Shown here: one piece after another, positions 39,721 to 49,076 of the stretch
Position numbering within the stretch: position 1 is the stretch's first letter
Layout of the letters: every line of letters begins with the position of its first letter
Assembly: GCA_036557705.1 (NCBI GenBank)
Contig: DATBHB010000192.1
Coordinates: 1 to 64,000 of the forward strand
DNA: 64,000 bases
From: VAZQ01 sp036557705
GTDB taxonomy: Bacteria; Pseudomonadota; Alphaproteobacteria; Rhizobiales; Xanthobacteraceae
Direction of reading: 5' to 3'
The notes under the pieces: generated by a model
The model's database searches: none
The model's input: the letters and a program-made list of their open reading frames with translations, nothing else
Told to the model about the DNA's origin: nothing
Position numbers and translations under genes: made by a program

Positions 39721-41592
39721 ATGGAGAAGCGGTTCGACGTCATCGTCGTGGGCGGCGGGCACGCGGGCTGCGAGGCTGCGGCCGCCGCGGCGCGCATGGG
39801 TGCCGGGACTGCGCTGGTGACGCACCGGTTCGCGACCATCGGCGCGATGTCTTGCAATCCGGCGATCGGCGGCCTCGGCAAGGGCCACCTGGTGCGCGAG
39901 ATCGACGCGCTCGACGGCCTCATGGGCCGCGCGGCGGACGAGGGCGGGATTCAGTTCCGCGTGCTCAATCGCCGCAAGGGGCCGGCGGTGCGGGGGCCGC
40001 GCGCGCAGGCGGATCGGCGGCTTTATGCAGCGGCGATGCAGCGCGCGATCCAGAAAACCGCGAACCTTACGGTGATTGAGGGCGAAGTCGACGATCTCGT
40101 CCTTGCCGGCGATCGCGTCGGCGGAGCGAAGCTCGCCGACGGGCGGATTTTTGCCGCCGGGGCGGTCGTGCTCACGACCGGCACGTTCCTGCGCGGGCTT
40201 ATCCACATCGGCGAGTGCCAGACGCCGGCCGGCCGGGTCGGCGAAGCGCCGGCGATCGGCCTATCCTCGACGCTTGCCCGGCTGGGTTTCGCGCTTGGCC
40301 GGCTCAAGACCGGCACGCCGCCCCGGCTCGACGGACGCACCATCGACTGGGCGGGTGTCGAAATGCAGCCGGGAGACCAGCCGCCCGAACCGTTCTCGAC
40401 GTTGACCGATCGGATTTCCAACCCGCAGGTGCAATGCGGCATCACCCGGACCGTCGAGGCGACGCACCGGATCATCCGCGAGAATGTGGGCCGTTCGCCG
40501 ATGTATTCGGGCCAGATCGCGAGCCGCGGCCCGCGCTATTGCCCTTCCATCGAGGACAAGATCGTCCGCTTCGGCGAACGCGACGGGCACCAGATTTTCC
40601 TCGAACCCGAGGGTCTCGACGACCCGACAGTCTATCCCAACGGAATCTCGACCTCGCTGCCCGAGGAGGTGCAGCTCGCTCTCGTGGCCACCATTCCCGG
40701 GCTCGAAACCGCGCGTGTGATTCGGCCCGGCTACGCCATCGAATACGATCACGTCGACCCGCGAGAGCTCAAGCCGACGCTGGAGGCGAAGCGGCTCGGC
40801 GGCCTCTTTCTCGCCGGGCAAATCAACGGCACCACCGGCTACGAGGAAGCAGCCGCCCAGGGGCTCGTGGCCGGCCTCAATGCGGCCGCGCGCGCCGCGG
40901 GAGGCGACCCGATCGTTTTCGACCGCGCCGAGGCCTATCTCGGCGTGATGATCGACGATCTCGTGACCAAGGGCGTCACCGAACCCTATCGGATGTTTAC
41001 CTCGCGCGCCGAATATCGGTTGACGCTGCGCGCCGACAATGCCGACCAGCGCCTCACCGGCAAGGGAATCGCGCTCGGCTGCGTCGGGGGGGAGCGGCGC
41101 GCCCGCCACGCCGACAAAATGGCGGCGCTCGCCGCGGCGCGCCAGTTTGCACAATCGGTTTCGCTCACTCCTACCGAAGCCGAACGCCATGGGCTGGCGC
41201 TCAATCGCGACGGTCAACGGCGCACCGCCTTTGAACTCCTTTCGTTCCCATCGCTCGGAACAGCCGATCTGGCGCGGATTTGGCCCGCCTTGGCGGAATT
41301 GCCGCCGAAGATCGCCGAGCAGCTGGAAATCGACGCCAAATATGACGTTTACCTCGCCCGGCAGGCCGCAGATATTGCGGCGTTCCGGCGCGACGAAGCG
41401 CTTGAGCTGCCCGATGGCCTCGATTACGCGGGCGTCACTGGGCTCTCCAACGAAGCGCGGCAAAAGCTCGCCGCGATTCGCCCGCGCACGATCGGCCAAG
41501 CCGGCCGGATCGATGGAATCACCCCGGCCGCATTGACCCTCCTGCTCGCTCATGTGCGCCGCGGGCGGCCCTCGCGGGCCGCTCGCCGGTAA
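39721..41592 (+). CDS. mnmG: MnmG (GidA), tRNA uridine-5-carboxymethylaminomethyl synthase
   Basis: 623 residues, full length. FAD-binding Rossmann start DVIVVGGGHAGCEAAAAAAR, IGGLGKGHLVREIDALDG, KTGTPPRLDGRTIDW, YCPSIEDKIVRF, NGISTSLPEEVQ, GYAIEYDHVDPRELKPTLE, GQINGTTGYEEAAAQGLVAG, FTSRAEYRLTLRADNADQRL. Works with MnmE on U34 of tRNA. The stop is directly followed by the rsmG ATG. Confidence 0.97.
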   Translation: MEKRFDVIVVGGGHAGCEAAAAAARMGAGTALVTHRFATIGAMSCNPAIGGLGKGHLVREIDALDGLMGRAADEGGIQFRVLNRRKGPAVRGPRAQADRRLYAAAMQRAIQKTANLTVIEGEVDDLVLAGDRVGGAKLADGRIFAAGAVVLTTGTFLRGLIHIGECQTPAGRVGEAPAIGLSSTLARLGFALGRLKTGTPPRLDGRTIDWAGVEMQPGDQPPEPFSTLTDRISNPQVQCGITRTVEATHRIIRENVGRSPMYSGQIASRGPRYCPSIEDKIVRFGERDGHQIFLEPEGLDDPTVYPNGISTSLPEEVQLALVATIPGLETARVIRPGYAIEYDHVDPRELKPTLEAKRLGGLFLAGQINGTTGYEEAAAQGLVAGLNAAARAAGGDPIVFDRAEAYLGVMIDDLVTKGVTEPYRMFTSRAEYRLTLRADNADQRLTGKGIALGCVGGERRARHADKMAALAAARQFAQSVSLTPTEAERHGLALNRDGQRRTAFELLSFPSLGTADLARIWPALAELPPKIAEQLEIDAKYDVYLARQAADIAAFRRDEALELPDGLDYAGVTGLSNEARQKLAAIRPRTIGQAGRIDGITPAALTLLLAHVRRGRPSRAARR

Positions 41593-42255
41593 ATGGACGA
41601 GGCGCTCGCGGCGGATCGGGCCCGGGCGCTCGCGCTGACCAATGTTTCACGTGAAACGTTGGAGCGGCTCGACCGTTTCGTCGCGCTGCTGCTCCAGTGG
41701 CAGCGGACGACCAACTTGATCGCGCCATCGACGGTCCCGCGGCTGTGGACGCGCCACATCGCCGATTCGCTCCAGCTGATCGAGCTTGCGCCGGCGGCGC
41801 TAGTCTGGATCGACCTCGGATCGGGCGGCGGCTTTCCGGGGCTGCCGATCGCCTGCGCGCTGGCCGAAATGCCCGCCGCGGTGGTCCATCTCGTCGAGAG
41901 CAACCAGAAAAAAGCGGCCTTCCTGCGCGAGTCCGCGCGCGTCACCGGCGCGCCCGCGATCGTCCATGCCATGCGAATCGAAAAATTCGTGGATGGTTTG
42001 GCTCCCCGCGCCGACGCGGTCACCGCCCGCGCGGTTGGCAGCCTGAAAGCCTTGCTGAATGAATGCTTTATACTACTGCAGCCTGCGGCGGTGGGTCTCT
42101 TCCCAAAAGGACAAGATGTAGAGGCGGAATTGACCGAAGCCTCTAAATATTGGAACATCACGGGCGCTCTCGTACCCAGTCGGACTGATCCGAAGGCACG
42201 GATTGTTGTGGTGCGGTCTCTGCAGCGGCGCCAGGGGGCCGCAAATCAGGCATAA
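41593..42255 (+). CDS. rsmG: RsmG (GidB), 16S rRNA m7G527 methyltransferase
   Basis: 220 residues. SAM-binding motif WIDLGSGGGFPGLPIACALA, VVHLVESNQKKAAFLRESAR, DAVTARAVGSLKALLNECF. Methylates N7 of G527 in 16S rRNA; loss gives low-level streptomycin resistance in many bacteria. Codons 17-22 (NVSRET) overlap a parS-like sequence, so this stretch serves protein and DNA site at once. Confidence 0.95.
   Translation: MDEALAADRARALALTNVSRETLERLDRFVALLLQWQRTTNLIAPSTVPRLWTRHIADSLQLIELAPAALVWIDLGSGGGFPGLPIACALAEMPAAVVHLVESNQKKAAFLRESARVTGAPAIVHAMRIEKFVDGLAPRADAVTARAVGSLKALLNECFILLQPAAVGLFPKGQDVEAELTEASKYWNITGALVPSRTDPKARIVVVRSLQRRQGAANQA
41643..41658. promoter_or_regulatory. parS site inside rsmG coding region (15/16)
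   Basis: TGTTTCACGTGAAACG differs from the perfect parS only in the last base. It is in the 5' part of rsmG, 2 kb from the first site. Confidence 0.92.
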
Positions 42256-42318
42256 TGAATGATGCGTGCGGGGTCCCGACCGCTGATTCGCGACGGCCGC
42301 AATGAAGATGAGATCGCC

Positions 42319-43179
42319 ATGACCGACGTGATGCTTCCGGCGGAATCGCCCGCGACTCTCGCCAGCCGGGCGGAGCCTTTCCGGCCGCCTCGGGTGCTGG
42401 CGATCGCCAATCAGAAGGGCGGCGTTGGGAAGACGACGACGGCGATCAATCTTGGCACCGCGCTCGCGGCCGTCGGCGAAGCGGTCCTCATCATCGACCT
42501 CGATCCGCAGGGCAACGCCTCGACCGGCCTCGGCATCGACTATAGGAGCCGCCGGCTCTCGACCTTCGACGTGCTCGCCGGCGAGGCGAGCCTGCGCGAC
42601 GCGATCCTGCCGACCTCGGTCCCGCGGCTCTCGATCGCCCCGTCCACGCTCGACCTTTCCGGCCTTGAACTCCAGATTGCCCAGGCGCGCGATCGCGCGC
42701 ATCGGTTGCGCAACGCGCTCGCGCCGCTCAACGCCGAGGCTGGCAACGCCGAAAACTTCGGCTACGTCCTCGTCGACTGCCCGCCCTCGCTCAACCTGCT
42801 GACCATCAACGCCATGGCGGCCGCGCACGCGATCCTCGTGCCGCTGCAATGCGAATTCTTCGCCCTCGAAGGGCTCTCGCAGCTTCTCAAAACCGTCGAT
42901 CAGGTCAAGGAGACGCTCAACCCGGCGCTCACCATCCACGGCATCGTGCTCACCATGCACGACGCCCGCAACAATCTTTCCAATCAGGTGGTGGCGGATG
43001 TGCGCCGTCATATGGGATTAAAGGTCTATGAGACTGTAATCCCACGCAATGTGCGAGTCTCGGAGGCGCCGTCCTACGGCAAGCCGGTTCTGGTCTACGA
43101 TCTCAAATGCGTCGGCAGCGAAGCCTATCTGCGGCTCGCAACCGAAATCATCCAGCGCGAGAAGGAGCTGCGCGCGTGA
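42319..43179 (+). CDS. parA: ParA, chromosome partitioning ATPase
   Basis: 286 residues from ATG 42319 (MTDVMLPAESPATLASRAEP); ATG 42259 would add 20 residues. Walker-type ATPase: LAIANQKGGVGKTTTAINLG with the deviant Walker A lysines, LIIDLDPQGNASTGLG, YVLVDCPPSLNLLTINAMAA, IPRNVRVSEAPSYGKPVLVY. ParA forms a DNA-bound gradient that pulls ParB-parS complexes apart. Follows rsmG by 63 bases. Confidence 0.96.
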   Translation: MTDVMLPAESPATLASRAEPFRPPRVLAIANQKGGVGKTTTAINLGTALAAVGEAVLIIDLDPQGNASTGLGIDYRSRRLSTFDVLAGEASLRDAILPTSVPRLSIAPSTLDLSGLELQIAQARDRAHRLRNALAPLNAEAGNAENFGYVLVDCPPSLNLLTINAMAAAHAILVPLQCEFFALEGLSQLLKTVDQVKETLNPALTIHGIVLTMHDARNNLSNQVVADVRRHMGLKVYETVIPRNVRVSEAPSYGKPVLVYDLKCVGSEAYLRLATEIIQREKELRA

Positions 43180-43189
43180 CGAGAGAGCA

Positions 43190-43251
43190 GCCGTCATCCT
43201 TCGAGGCTCGCATGCAGCCCAAATGGCTGCATGCTCGCACCTCAGGATGAC
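43190..43251. repeat. Type C palindrome between parA and parB
   Basis: CGTCATCCTTCGAGGCTCGC at the left, GCTCGCACCTCAGGATGACG at the right, with ATGCAGCC / GGCTGCAT inside. It separates the parA stop from the parB ribosome site (GGAGGAGAACAGCA). Confidence 0.85.
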
Positions 43252-43268
43252 GACGGAGGAGAACAGCA

Positions 43269-44156
<888 letters not shown>

Positions 44157-44367
44157 AATAGCCAGCGAGTTGCGCGTGACCTCCTCATCGCATTATGTGG
44201 GCACGGCGCGCGCGAAGCCGTGCGCAAACCGCAAAGTCGGTGGCGCGCCTCTGCCCAACCGACGAGGAGACGGACGCTATGATTTTGGCCAAAAAAACGC
44301 GGTTTTGTTTTTTCCGCTGGAGGGTGTTAGGCTCGCCGATGTTGGATTGCGTGCGTGGGAGGCGGTC

Positions 44368-44883
44368 ATGGCAGTAAAGACGATATCGGGAAAACAAGCG
44401 CCGGAGAACGGCGATTCGCTTGCCGAGAAAATTCGGGACTCTATTCTGGGAATAGAGAACCTTCGTGCTGAAAATCTGAAACTGACCGATCAAATCAACT
44501 CGCTCGAAACAACCAACCTCAAGCTGGAAACGGAGGTCCGTTCGCTCACATCCATACTCGAGCAGGAACGGGCCGAACGGCAGCACTATCATTCATTCGC
44601 CAATGAGATCATCACGCGGCTGGGCGTTGTTGGCCAAACCATCGCCGATGTCGTCAAGCGCGCCGAACTGGAGAGCATTCGGCAGCGAAAGGAAAAGCCT
44701 CGCGCCGACTTGCCGCCGCCCGAAATGCCGGCTTCGCTCAAGAAGGCGCAGAGCTTGCGCGAGGCTTCAGAATTCGTCCTCTCCGAGCGCCGTTCGCATC
44801 CTTCGGCCGCCTCCGCAAATGACGAGAGGGAATTTTTGCAGGACGATATCAGCGAAGGTCCACGCCCGGACGGCGAAACCTGA
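44368..44883 (+). CDS. Coiled-coil protein of unknown function
   Basis: 171 residues; start ATG at 44368 with GGGAGG upstream. Residues ~20-80 are a strong coiled coil (IENLRAENLKLTDQINSLET, TNLKLETEVRSLTSILEQER). The C-terminal half is Ser/Glu-rich and likely disordered. No membrane segment or motif. Follows parB by 210 bases on the same strand. Function unknown; it looks like a small host-conserved protein. Confidence 0.65.
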   Translation: MAVKTISGKQAPENGDSLAEKIRDSILGIENLRAENLKLTDQINSLETTNLKLETEVRSLTSILEQERAERQHYHSFANEIITRLGVVGQTIADVVKRAELESIRQRKEKPRADLPPPEMPASLKKAQSLREASEFVLSERRSHPSAASANDEREFLQDDISEGPRPDGET

Positions 44884-44921
44884 TCGGCACGCGTTTGATG
44901 AATACGCAACGGAGCCGGAGG

Positions 44922-44976
44922 GCTCCCCCATGGTCCGAGGAGGCGCGCGCAGGGCACGCGCCTCCTCGGCATGAAG
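44922..44976. repeat. Type F palindrome
   Basis: GGTCCGAGGAGGCGCGCGCA with mirrored GCGCGCCTCCTCGGC. Lies between the coiled-coil gene and the secreted protein gene. Confidence 0.65.
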
Positions 44977-45001
44977 GGCTATCGGAAGGATGGAGGAGGA
45001 G

Positions 45002-45910
45002 ATGATCTCACGCTCGGCGTTCAACCGCGCACGCAACAGGAACGTCGCCGCCTTGCTGGCCGGCGCCGCAATAGCGGCCTGTCTCATCGCTCCGGCGCTC
45101 CCGGAGGCGCCGGTCTCCGGCAAGATCCCCGACCTCGGCTCGTCGGCGCGCTTTGCCTGGACGCCGTTGCGCCGCGACGGCGGGATCGCCCGCTACGGCA
45201 CCGGCTGGTTCGACCCGCCCGCGGGGCTGCGCGGGCCGATCAAGCAGGACCCCGCCTATCCGCTGCGCGGCAACGAAACCCGCCGGCCGACCCCGGCGCT
45301 CGGCAACTGGAAAGATCCGATTCTCAAATCCTGGGCGGCCGAGAAAATGCGGCTCTCCAACGAGGAGCTCTTGTCCGGCAAGACCGGGATTCCGTTCCTG
45401 CCGCAGTCGCGCTGCTGGCCCGGAGGCGTGCCCGGCCAGCTCCTGTGGACGACGGAGCCGCTCTATTTCATGCAGCTGCCGGATCAGGTGATCATGTACT
45501 GGCAGCGCGACCAATGGGTGCGCCACATCCGGTTGACCGACCAGCATTCGGAATACGTCAAGCCTTCCTGGTACGGCGAGTCGATCGGCCACTATGACAA
45601 CGGCGAGCTCGTCATCGACACCATCGGGCTTGCGGCGCATCCGCTAAGCGTCCTCGACATGTTCCGCACCCCGCATACCGAGAAGCTGCATGTGGTCGAA
45701 CGCATCAAGGTCACGGCCGACAACAAATTCCTCGAAGCCCTCGTCAAGGTCGAGGACGAGGATACCTTCAACGAGCCGATGTACATGACCAAGCGCTGGC
45801 AGCGCGACCCCAACGTCTGGAAGGAAACGATCTGCGCCGAGAACAGCGCCGTCGATTTTTTCGATGCGCATCTGGTCCCGATTCCGCAAGCCAAACAGCC
45901 GGATTTTTGA
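45002..45910 (+). CDS. Secreted protein of unknown function, paralogue A
   Basis: 302 residues; GGAGGAG directly before ATG 45002. Signal peptide residues 1-36 (NVAALLAGAAIAACLIAPAL). The body has KDPILKSWAAEKMRLSNEEL, SRCWPGGVPGQLLWTTEPLY, DQVIMYWQRDQWVRHIRLTD, KPSWYGESIGHYDNGELVID, TIGL, EKLHVVERIKVTAD and ends KQPDF. The same series of motifs is found in the gene at 46160-47137. Seems beta-rich and periplasmic. I recognise the family as frequent in Bradyrhizobium-type genomes but know no function. Confidence 0.65.
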   Translation: MISRSAFNRARNRNVAALLAGAAIAACLIAPALPEAPVSGKIPDLGSSARFAWTPLRRDGGIARYGTGWFDPPAGLRGPIKQDPAYPLRGNETRRPTPALGNWKDPILKSWAAEKMRLSNEELLSGKTGIPFLPQSRCWPGGVPGQLLWTTEPLYFMQLPDQVIMYWQRDQWVRHIRLTDQHSEYVKPSWYGESIGHYDNGELVIDTIGLAAHPLSVLDMFRTPHTEKLHVVERIKVTADNKFLEALVKVEDEDTFNEPMYMTKRWQRDPNVWKETICAENSAVDFFDAHLVPIPQAKQPDF

Positions 45911-45917
45911 GGGCGCG

Positions 45918-46149
45918 CGGCGACCCTCTCCCGCAAGGGGAGAGGGTAACGGAGCACGCGGTTCGCCTAGGAGCGCGCCCCGCTTCTGTAGGGTGGGCAA
46001 AATCGCGCCGGTGGCTTTTCCAGGCACACCGCAATTGACGCGAATTTTGTCCACGCGGTCGGTATGTCGAAGTAGGAACCGCGTGGGCACGGCGCGAGAG
46101 CGATCGCGCAGGATCGCGAGGTCCGTGGCGCGCCTTTGCCCACCCTACA
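45918..46149. repeat. Palindromes between convergent paralogues (types B and A)
   Basis: 45923-45955: CCCTCTCCCGCAAGGGGAGA, type B. 45988-46148: GTAGGGTGGGCAAAATCGCG at the left and TTTGCCCACCCTAC at the right, type A compound. The stretch lies between two converging genes and has no coding frame. Confidence 0.8.
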
Positions 46150-46159
46150 ATCGGAATTG

Positions 46160-47137
46160 TCAGAAATCGGGCTTGTCGGCGCGCGGGACGTCCGATTCCT
46201 TGTTGTTGTAGTACTCGTGGCGGTTTTCGGCGCAGACGCCTTCCGATATGCGCTCGCCGCCCGGCGCATAGGTAATCGTGGCGGTCCAGGGCATCGTAAA
46301 CACGCCCTGATCCTCGACCGTGAGATGCAGCTGCAGGAATTTCTCGTCGCGGTGCCGCGTCCAGGCATCGCCGGCAAACAGCCAATTCTCTTTTCTGTTC
46401 CGGTCGAGCGCATCTTTGACTTCATCGTAATCGCGCAGCCGGTAACGTTCCACCACGTGCAGCTTGTCGCTATAGGGCGTACCGAACAAATCGATCATCG
46501 CGTAGGGACGATCGGTCTTGACGCCGACGGTATCGACCACGAGGGTGTCGCCCTCGTAATGGCCGACGGAATCTCCGTACCAGGACGGCTTGAGCGCTGG
46601 CGGGTGGGAGTCATTGAGGCGCACCCGGCGTACTTCGTTATCTCCGCTGTAGATCATGATGACCTGGTCGGGCTGCTGTATCACTTCGACGCTCTGCTGC
46701 TTGTAGATGAACAGCATCGGAAACGGCCAACACTGGCTCGACGCGTTTGGATAACTGATGCCGGCAAGCGACATGTCCCCGAACCGCTTCACCGCGGCTG
46801 CCGCCCATGGCTGCAAGATTGGATTGTGATAATCCCCGACCAGCTGGTCGTAGTCGCTCACGCCCACTTTGCTCGGAGGCAAGGCGGCCGAACCGCCAGC
46901 ACCGGCGGGCCGTTGCTCGGCCCAGCGGGACAGGTTGGTTACCGGGCCGGGACCCGAGGCGGGCGGCTCGAACCAGGGAAAGGCGGGGTGTGTCCATACG
47001 CGGGAAAAGTCCGGAATCGATGCGACGCCTTGTGTTTCGCTGCCGGCCGGCGCGCCCGCCAAAGCCGCCTGTCCCGCGGCGGGGATAGCGGCCGCCGTCG
47101 CCAACGTCAGAAATAGAAGGAAGTTCCGCCTGTACAT
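46160..47137 (-). CDS. Secreted protein of unknown function, paralogue B
   Basis: 325 residues with signal peptide (NFLLFLTLATAAAIPAAGQA). Shares with paralogue A: NPILQPWAAAAVKRFGDMSL, SQCWPFPMLF, PDQVIMIYSGDNEVRRVRLN, KPSWYGDSVGHYEGDTLVVD, TVGVKTDRPY, DKLHVVERYRLRD, ICAENR-like VCAENRHEYYN and the terminal KPDF. Longer middle region with WLFAGDAWTRHRDEKFLQLH. Role unknown; the pair arose by duplication with inversion or by separate insertion. Confidence 0.65.
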   Translation of the reverse strand: MYRRNFLLFLTLATAAAIPAAGQAALAGAPAGSETQGVASIPDFSRVWTHPAFPWFEPPASGPGPVTNLSRWAEQRPAGAGGSAALPPSKVGVSDYDQLVGDYHNPILQPWAAAAVKRFGDMSLAGISYPNASSQCWPFPMLFIYKQQSVEVIQQPDQVIMIYSGDNEVRRVRLNDSHPPALKPSWYGDSVGHYEGDTLVVDTVGVKTDRPYAMIDLFGTPYSDKLHVVERYRLRDYDEVKDALDRNRKENWLFAGDAWTRHRDEKFLQLHLTVEDQGVFTMPWTATITYAPGGERISEGVCAENRHEYYNNKESDVPRADKPDF

Positions 47138-47464
47138 CGGTCATCTCCCGTTCATGACCACGCCGTTCGATGTAACACAGAGGGCGCCGATGATACACGA
47201 TTTCCGGTTGGCTGGCGACCGTCGAGCAAACCGCGCTCGCATTCCCATGCGGTTCGCCAACGCCGCGCCATCGATCGAAGAACGCCACAGCAATGAACTG
47301 ATCGAAGATTTGCACCGCGACCGGATCGGCGCTGGCGGTGCGCCGGACCGATCCTTCCGCAGCGGTGCGGCGTTTTTCCGGTCTGGTGAGAAAAACAGCC
47401 GGCACTTTCGCTAAGGACGTGCTACACTCCCGCATACCGGATATATCTCGGCAAGGTGCAGACA
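47138..47464. other. Intergenic region
   Basis: 327 bases between divergent genes. No frame or palindrome that I trust; should contain the promoter of the secreted protein gene (minus) and of the PPOX gene (plus). Confidence 0.4.
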
Positions 47465-48091
47465 ATGGATGCAATTACGGATCACTGGGTAACCAGCGTT
47501 GACGAATTGGCGACGATGTACAAACGACCGACGGAGCGTGTCCTCAACAAGGAGCGCGATTACGTCGACGTGCTGGGCCGCGCCTTTATTGCTGCCTCGC
47601 CGTTCGTCATTCTGGCAAGCGGCGGGCCGCAGGGCTTCGACTGCTCGCCCAAGGGCGATAAGCCCGGTTTCGTCCAGGTCGAGGACGACGGCCGAACGCT
47701 GCTGATTCCCGATCGGCCGGGCAACAATCGGCTCGATGGCCTCAAGAACATGATCGAGAATCCCTGGATTGCGCTGATTTTCCTGGTGCCGGGAGCAAAC
47801 GAAACCTATCGGGTCAACGGCCGCGCCCGCATCAGCCGCAATCCGAATCTCAAGCGTCGCTTCGCCGTAGACGGAAAGGAGCCGCGGACCGTCATTGTTG
47901 TCGCTGTCGAACAGGCGTTTCCGCACTGCCCAAAGGCGCTCATTCGTTCCAATCTATGGCAGGCTGGCGCCGGGGACCGGCCGCAAGGCGTGCCGACGCA
48001 CGGTAATTTCGCGGCCGCGCGCACGCCCGGCATGGATCCCGACGCCTACAACGCAGAATATGCCAAGCGGCTGGTGACCGAGCTCTACTGA
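47465..48091 (+). CDS. PPOX-type flavoprotein (pyridoxamine 5'-phosphate oxidase fold)
   Basis: 208 residues; ATG 47465 with AAGG upstream (GTG 47456 possible). Split-barrel flavin fold: RAFIAASPFVILASGGPQGF, DCSPKGDKPGFVQVEDDGRT, LLIPDRPGNNRLDGLKNMIE, NPWIALIFLVPGANETYRVN and GRARIS. The C-terminal part carries PHCPKALIRSNLWQ. This is the FMN-binding PPOX subfamily resembling MSMEG_1061; F420 or FMN as cofactor and the substrate are uncertain. Confidence 0.8.
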   Translation: MDAITDHWVTSVDELATMYKRPTERVLNKERDYVDVLGRAFIAASPFVILASGGPQGFDCSPKGDKPGFVQVEDDGRTLLIPDRPGNNRLDGLKNMIENPWIALIFLVPGANETYRVNGRARISRNPNLKRRFAVDGKEPRTVIVVAVEQAFPHCPKALIRSNLWQAGAGDRPQGVPTHGNFAAARTPGMDPDAYNAEYAKRLVTELY

Positions 48092-48113
48092 GCGGGTCGC
48101 TTATCGTCCGCGA

Positions 48114-48147
48114 TAGCGCAGGGCGGGTTTCAAACCTGCCCCACAGG
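48114..48147. repeat. Type D palindrome
   Basis: GCAGGGCGGGTTTCAAACCT followed by GCCCCAC: GGCGGGTTTCAAACC(T)GCC core as in the elements at 11008, 22702 and 56150. Confidence 0.7.
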
Positions 48148-48174
48148 CGATTTTGCCCAGCCCACGAGAGTGTC

Positions 48175-48930
48175 CTACAGCCACGTCCTCGGCTTGATGA
48201 GGGGAACATGCCTGCCGCGGCCGGACCAGGTTGCGGTGCGCACGCCCGACTCGAATTCGAACGCGCCGACCACCCACGCAAACAGCGCTCCAAATCCAAA
48301 GCCGCCGATGTGAGCCCACCAGGCGACCGAGCTTGCCATGCCCGGACTGGCCAGTTCGGAAGCACCCTGGAAGATTTGCAGTCCGAACCAGATCAGCGCG
48401 AAGGCGACCGTCGGAACGGAGAAAAACAGTGGAATGATGATGAGGAGAACCACCATCACCACGCGCTCGCGCGGGAACGTGATCGCGTGCGCCGCGATTA
48501 CGGCGGCAATCGCGCCTGAGGCGCCGAGCACGGGTTCGGTCGAATTGGCGTGCGTCCAGACGTGGACTGCGCTCGCCGCGATGCCTCCGCCAAGATAGAG
48601 AACCAGGAACATGAGCCGGCCGAGGCGCCCTTCCATCGCCGGACCGAAAATCCAAAGAAACCACATGTTGCTGATCAGGTGCAGCCAGCCTCCGTGCAGG
48701 AACGTGTTGGTGAGAAGCGGCCACCAGTCGGCGGGGTCGAGCCCCAGCCGTACCGCCAAGGCAGGATTGGTGTAGCGAATCGGAATCAGCGCGTAATGGA
48801 CCAGGATGCCGTTCTGCTCTCGCAGCGGCATGTCCCACATCCACAGGAACACCAGCGTATTAACGGCTATGAGCCCGAGCACCACGAGCGGCCGGGCGGC
48901 GCGGGGGGCCGTGTCGGTGAATGGAAACAA
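48175..48930 (-). CDS. Rhomboid-family intramembrane serine protease
   Basis: 251 residues, six or seven membrane helices. WWPLLTNTFLHGGWLHLISN with the HxxxN-like region, MWFLWIFGPAMEGRLG, then LGASGAIAAVIAAHAI with the catalytic Ser in GASG, and WWAHIGGFGFGALFAW with the catalytic His. The extra N-terminal loop (EQNGILVHYALIPIRYTNPA) is usual in bacterial rhomboids. Cleaves membrane protein substrates; target unknown. Confidence 0.92.
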   Translation of the reverse strand: MFPFTDTAPRAARPLVVLGLIAVNTLVFLWMWDMPLREQNGILVHYALIPIRYTNPALAVRLGLDPADWWPLLTNTFLHGGWLHLISNMWFLWIFGPAMEGRLGRLMFLVLYLGGGIAASAVHVWTHANSTEPVLGASGAIAAVIAAHAITFPRERVVMVVLLIIIPLFFSVPTVAFALIWFGLQIFQGASELASPGMASSVAWWAHIGGFGFGALFAWVVGAFEFESGVRTATWSGRGRHVPLIKPRTWL

Positions 48931-48995
48931 ATGCGGGCCTCGCTCATCCGGCCATCCGTTCTGACCGGCAGCCGTCCGCCAGGAGATATGATCTG

Positions 48996-49049
48996 CCGTA
49001 GCCCGGATTGGAAGGTGCCCCCCTGGGGCACCTGAAAATCCGGGCTACG
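48996..49049. repeat. Type E palindrome
   Basis: CCGTAGCCCGGATTGGAAGG mirrored by CCTGAAAATCCGGGCTACG with GGTGCCCC / GGGGCACC in the middle: a neat hairpin between the rhomboid and cytochrome/Vgb genes. Confidence 0.85.
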
Positions 49050-49076
49050 AAGTACGCGAACCCGCAAGCGAGCCGG

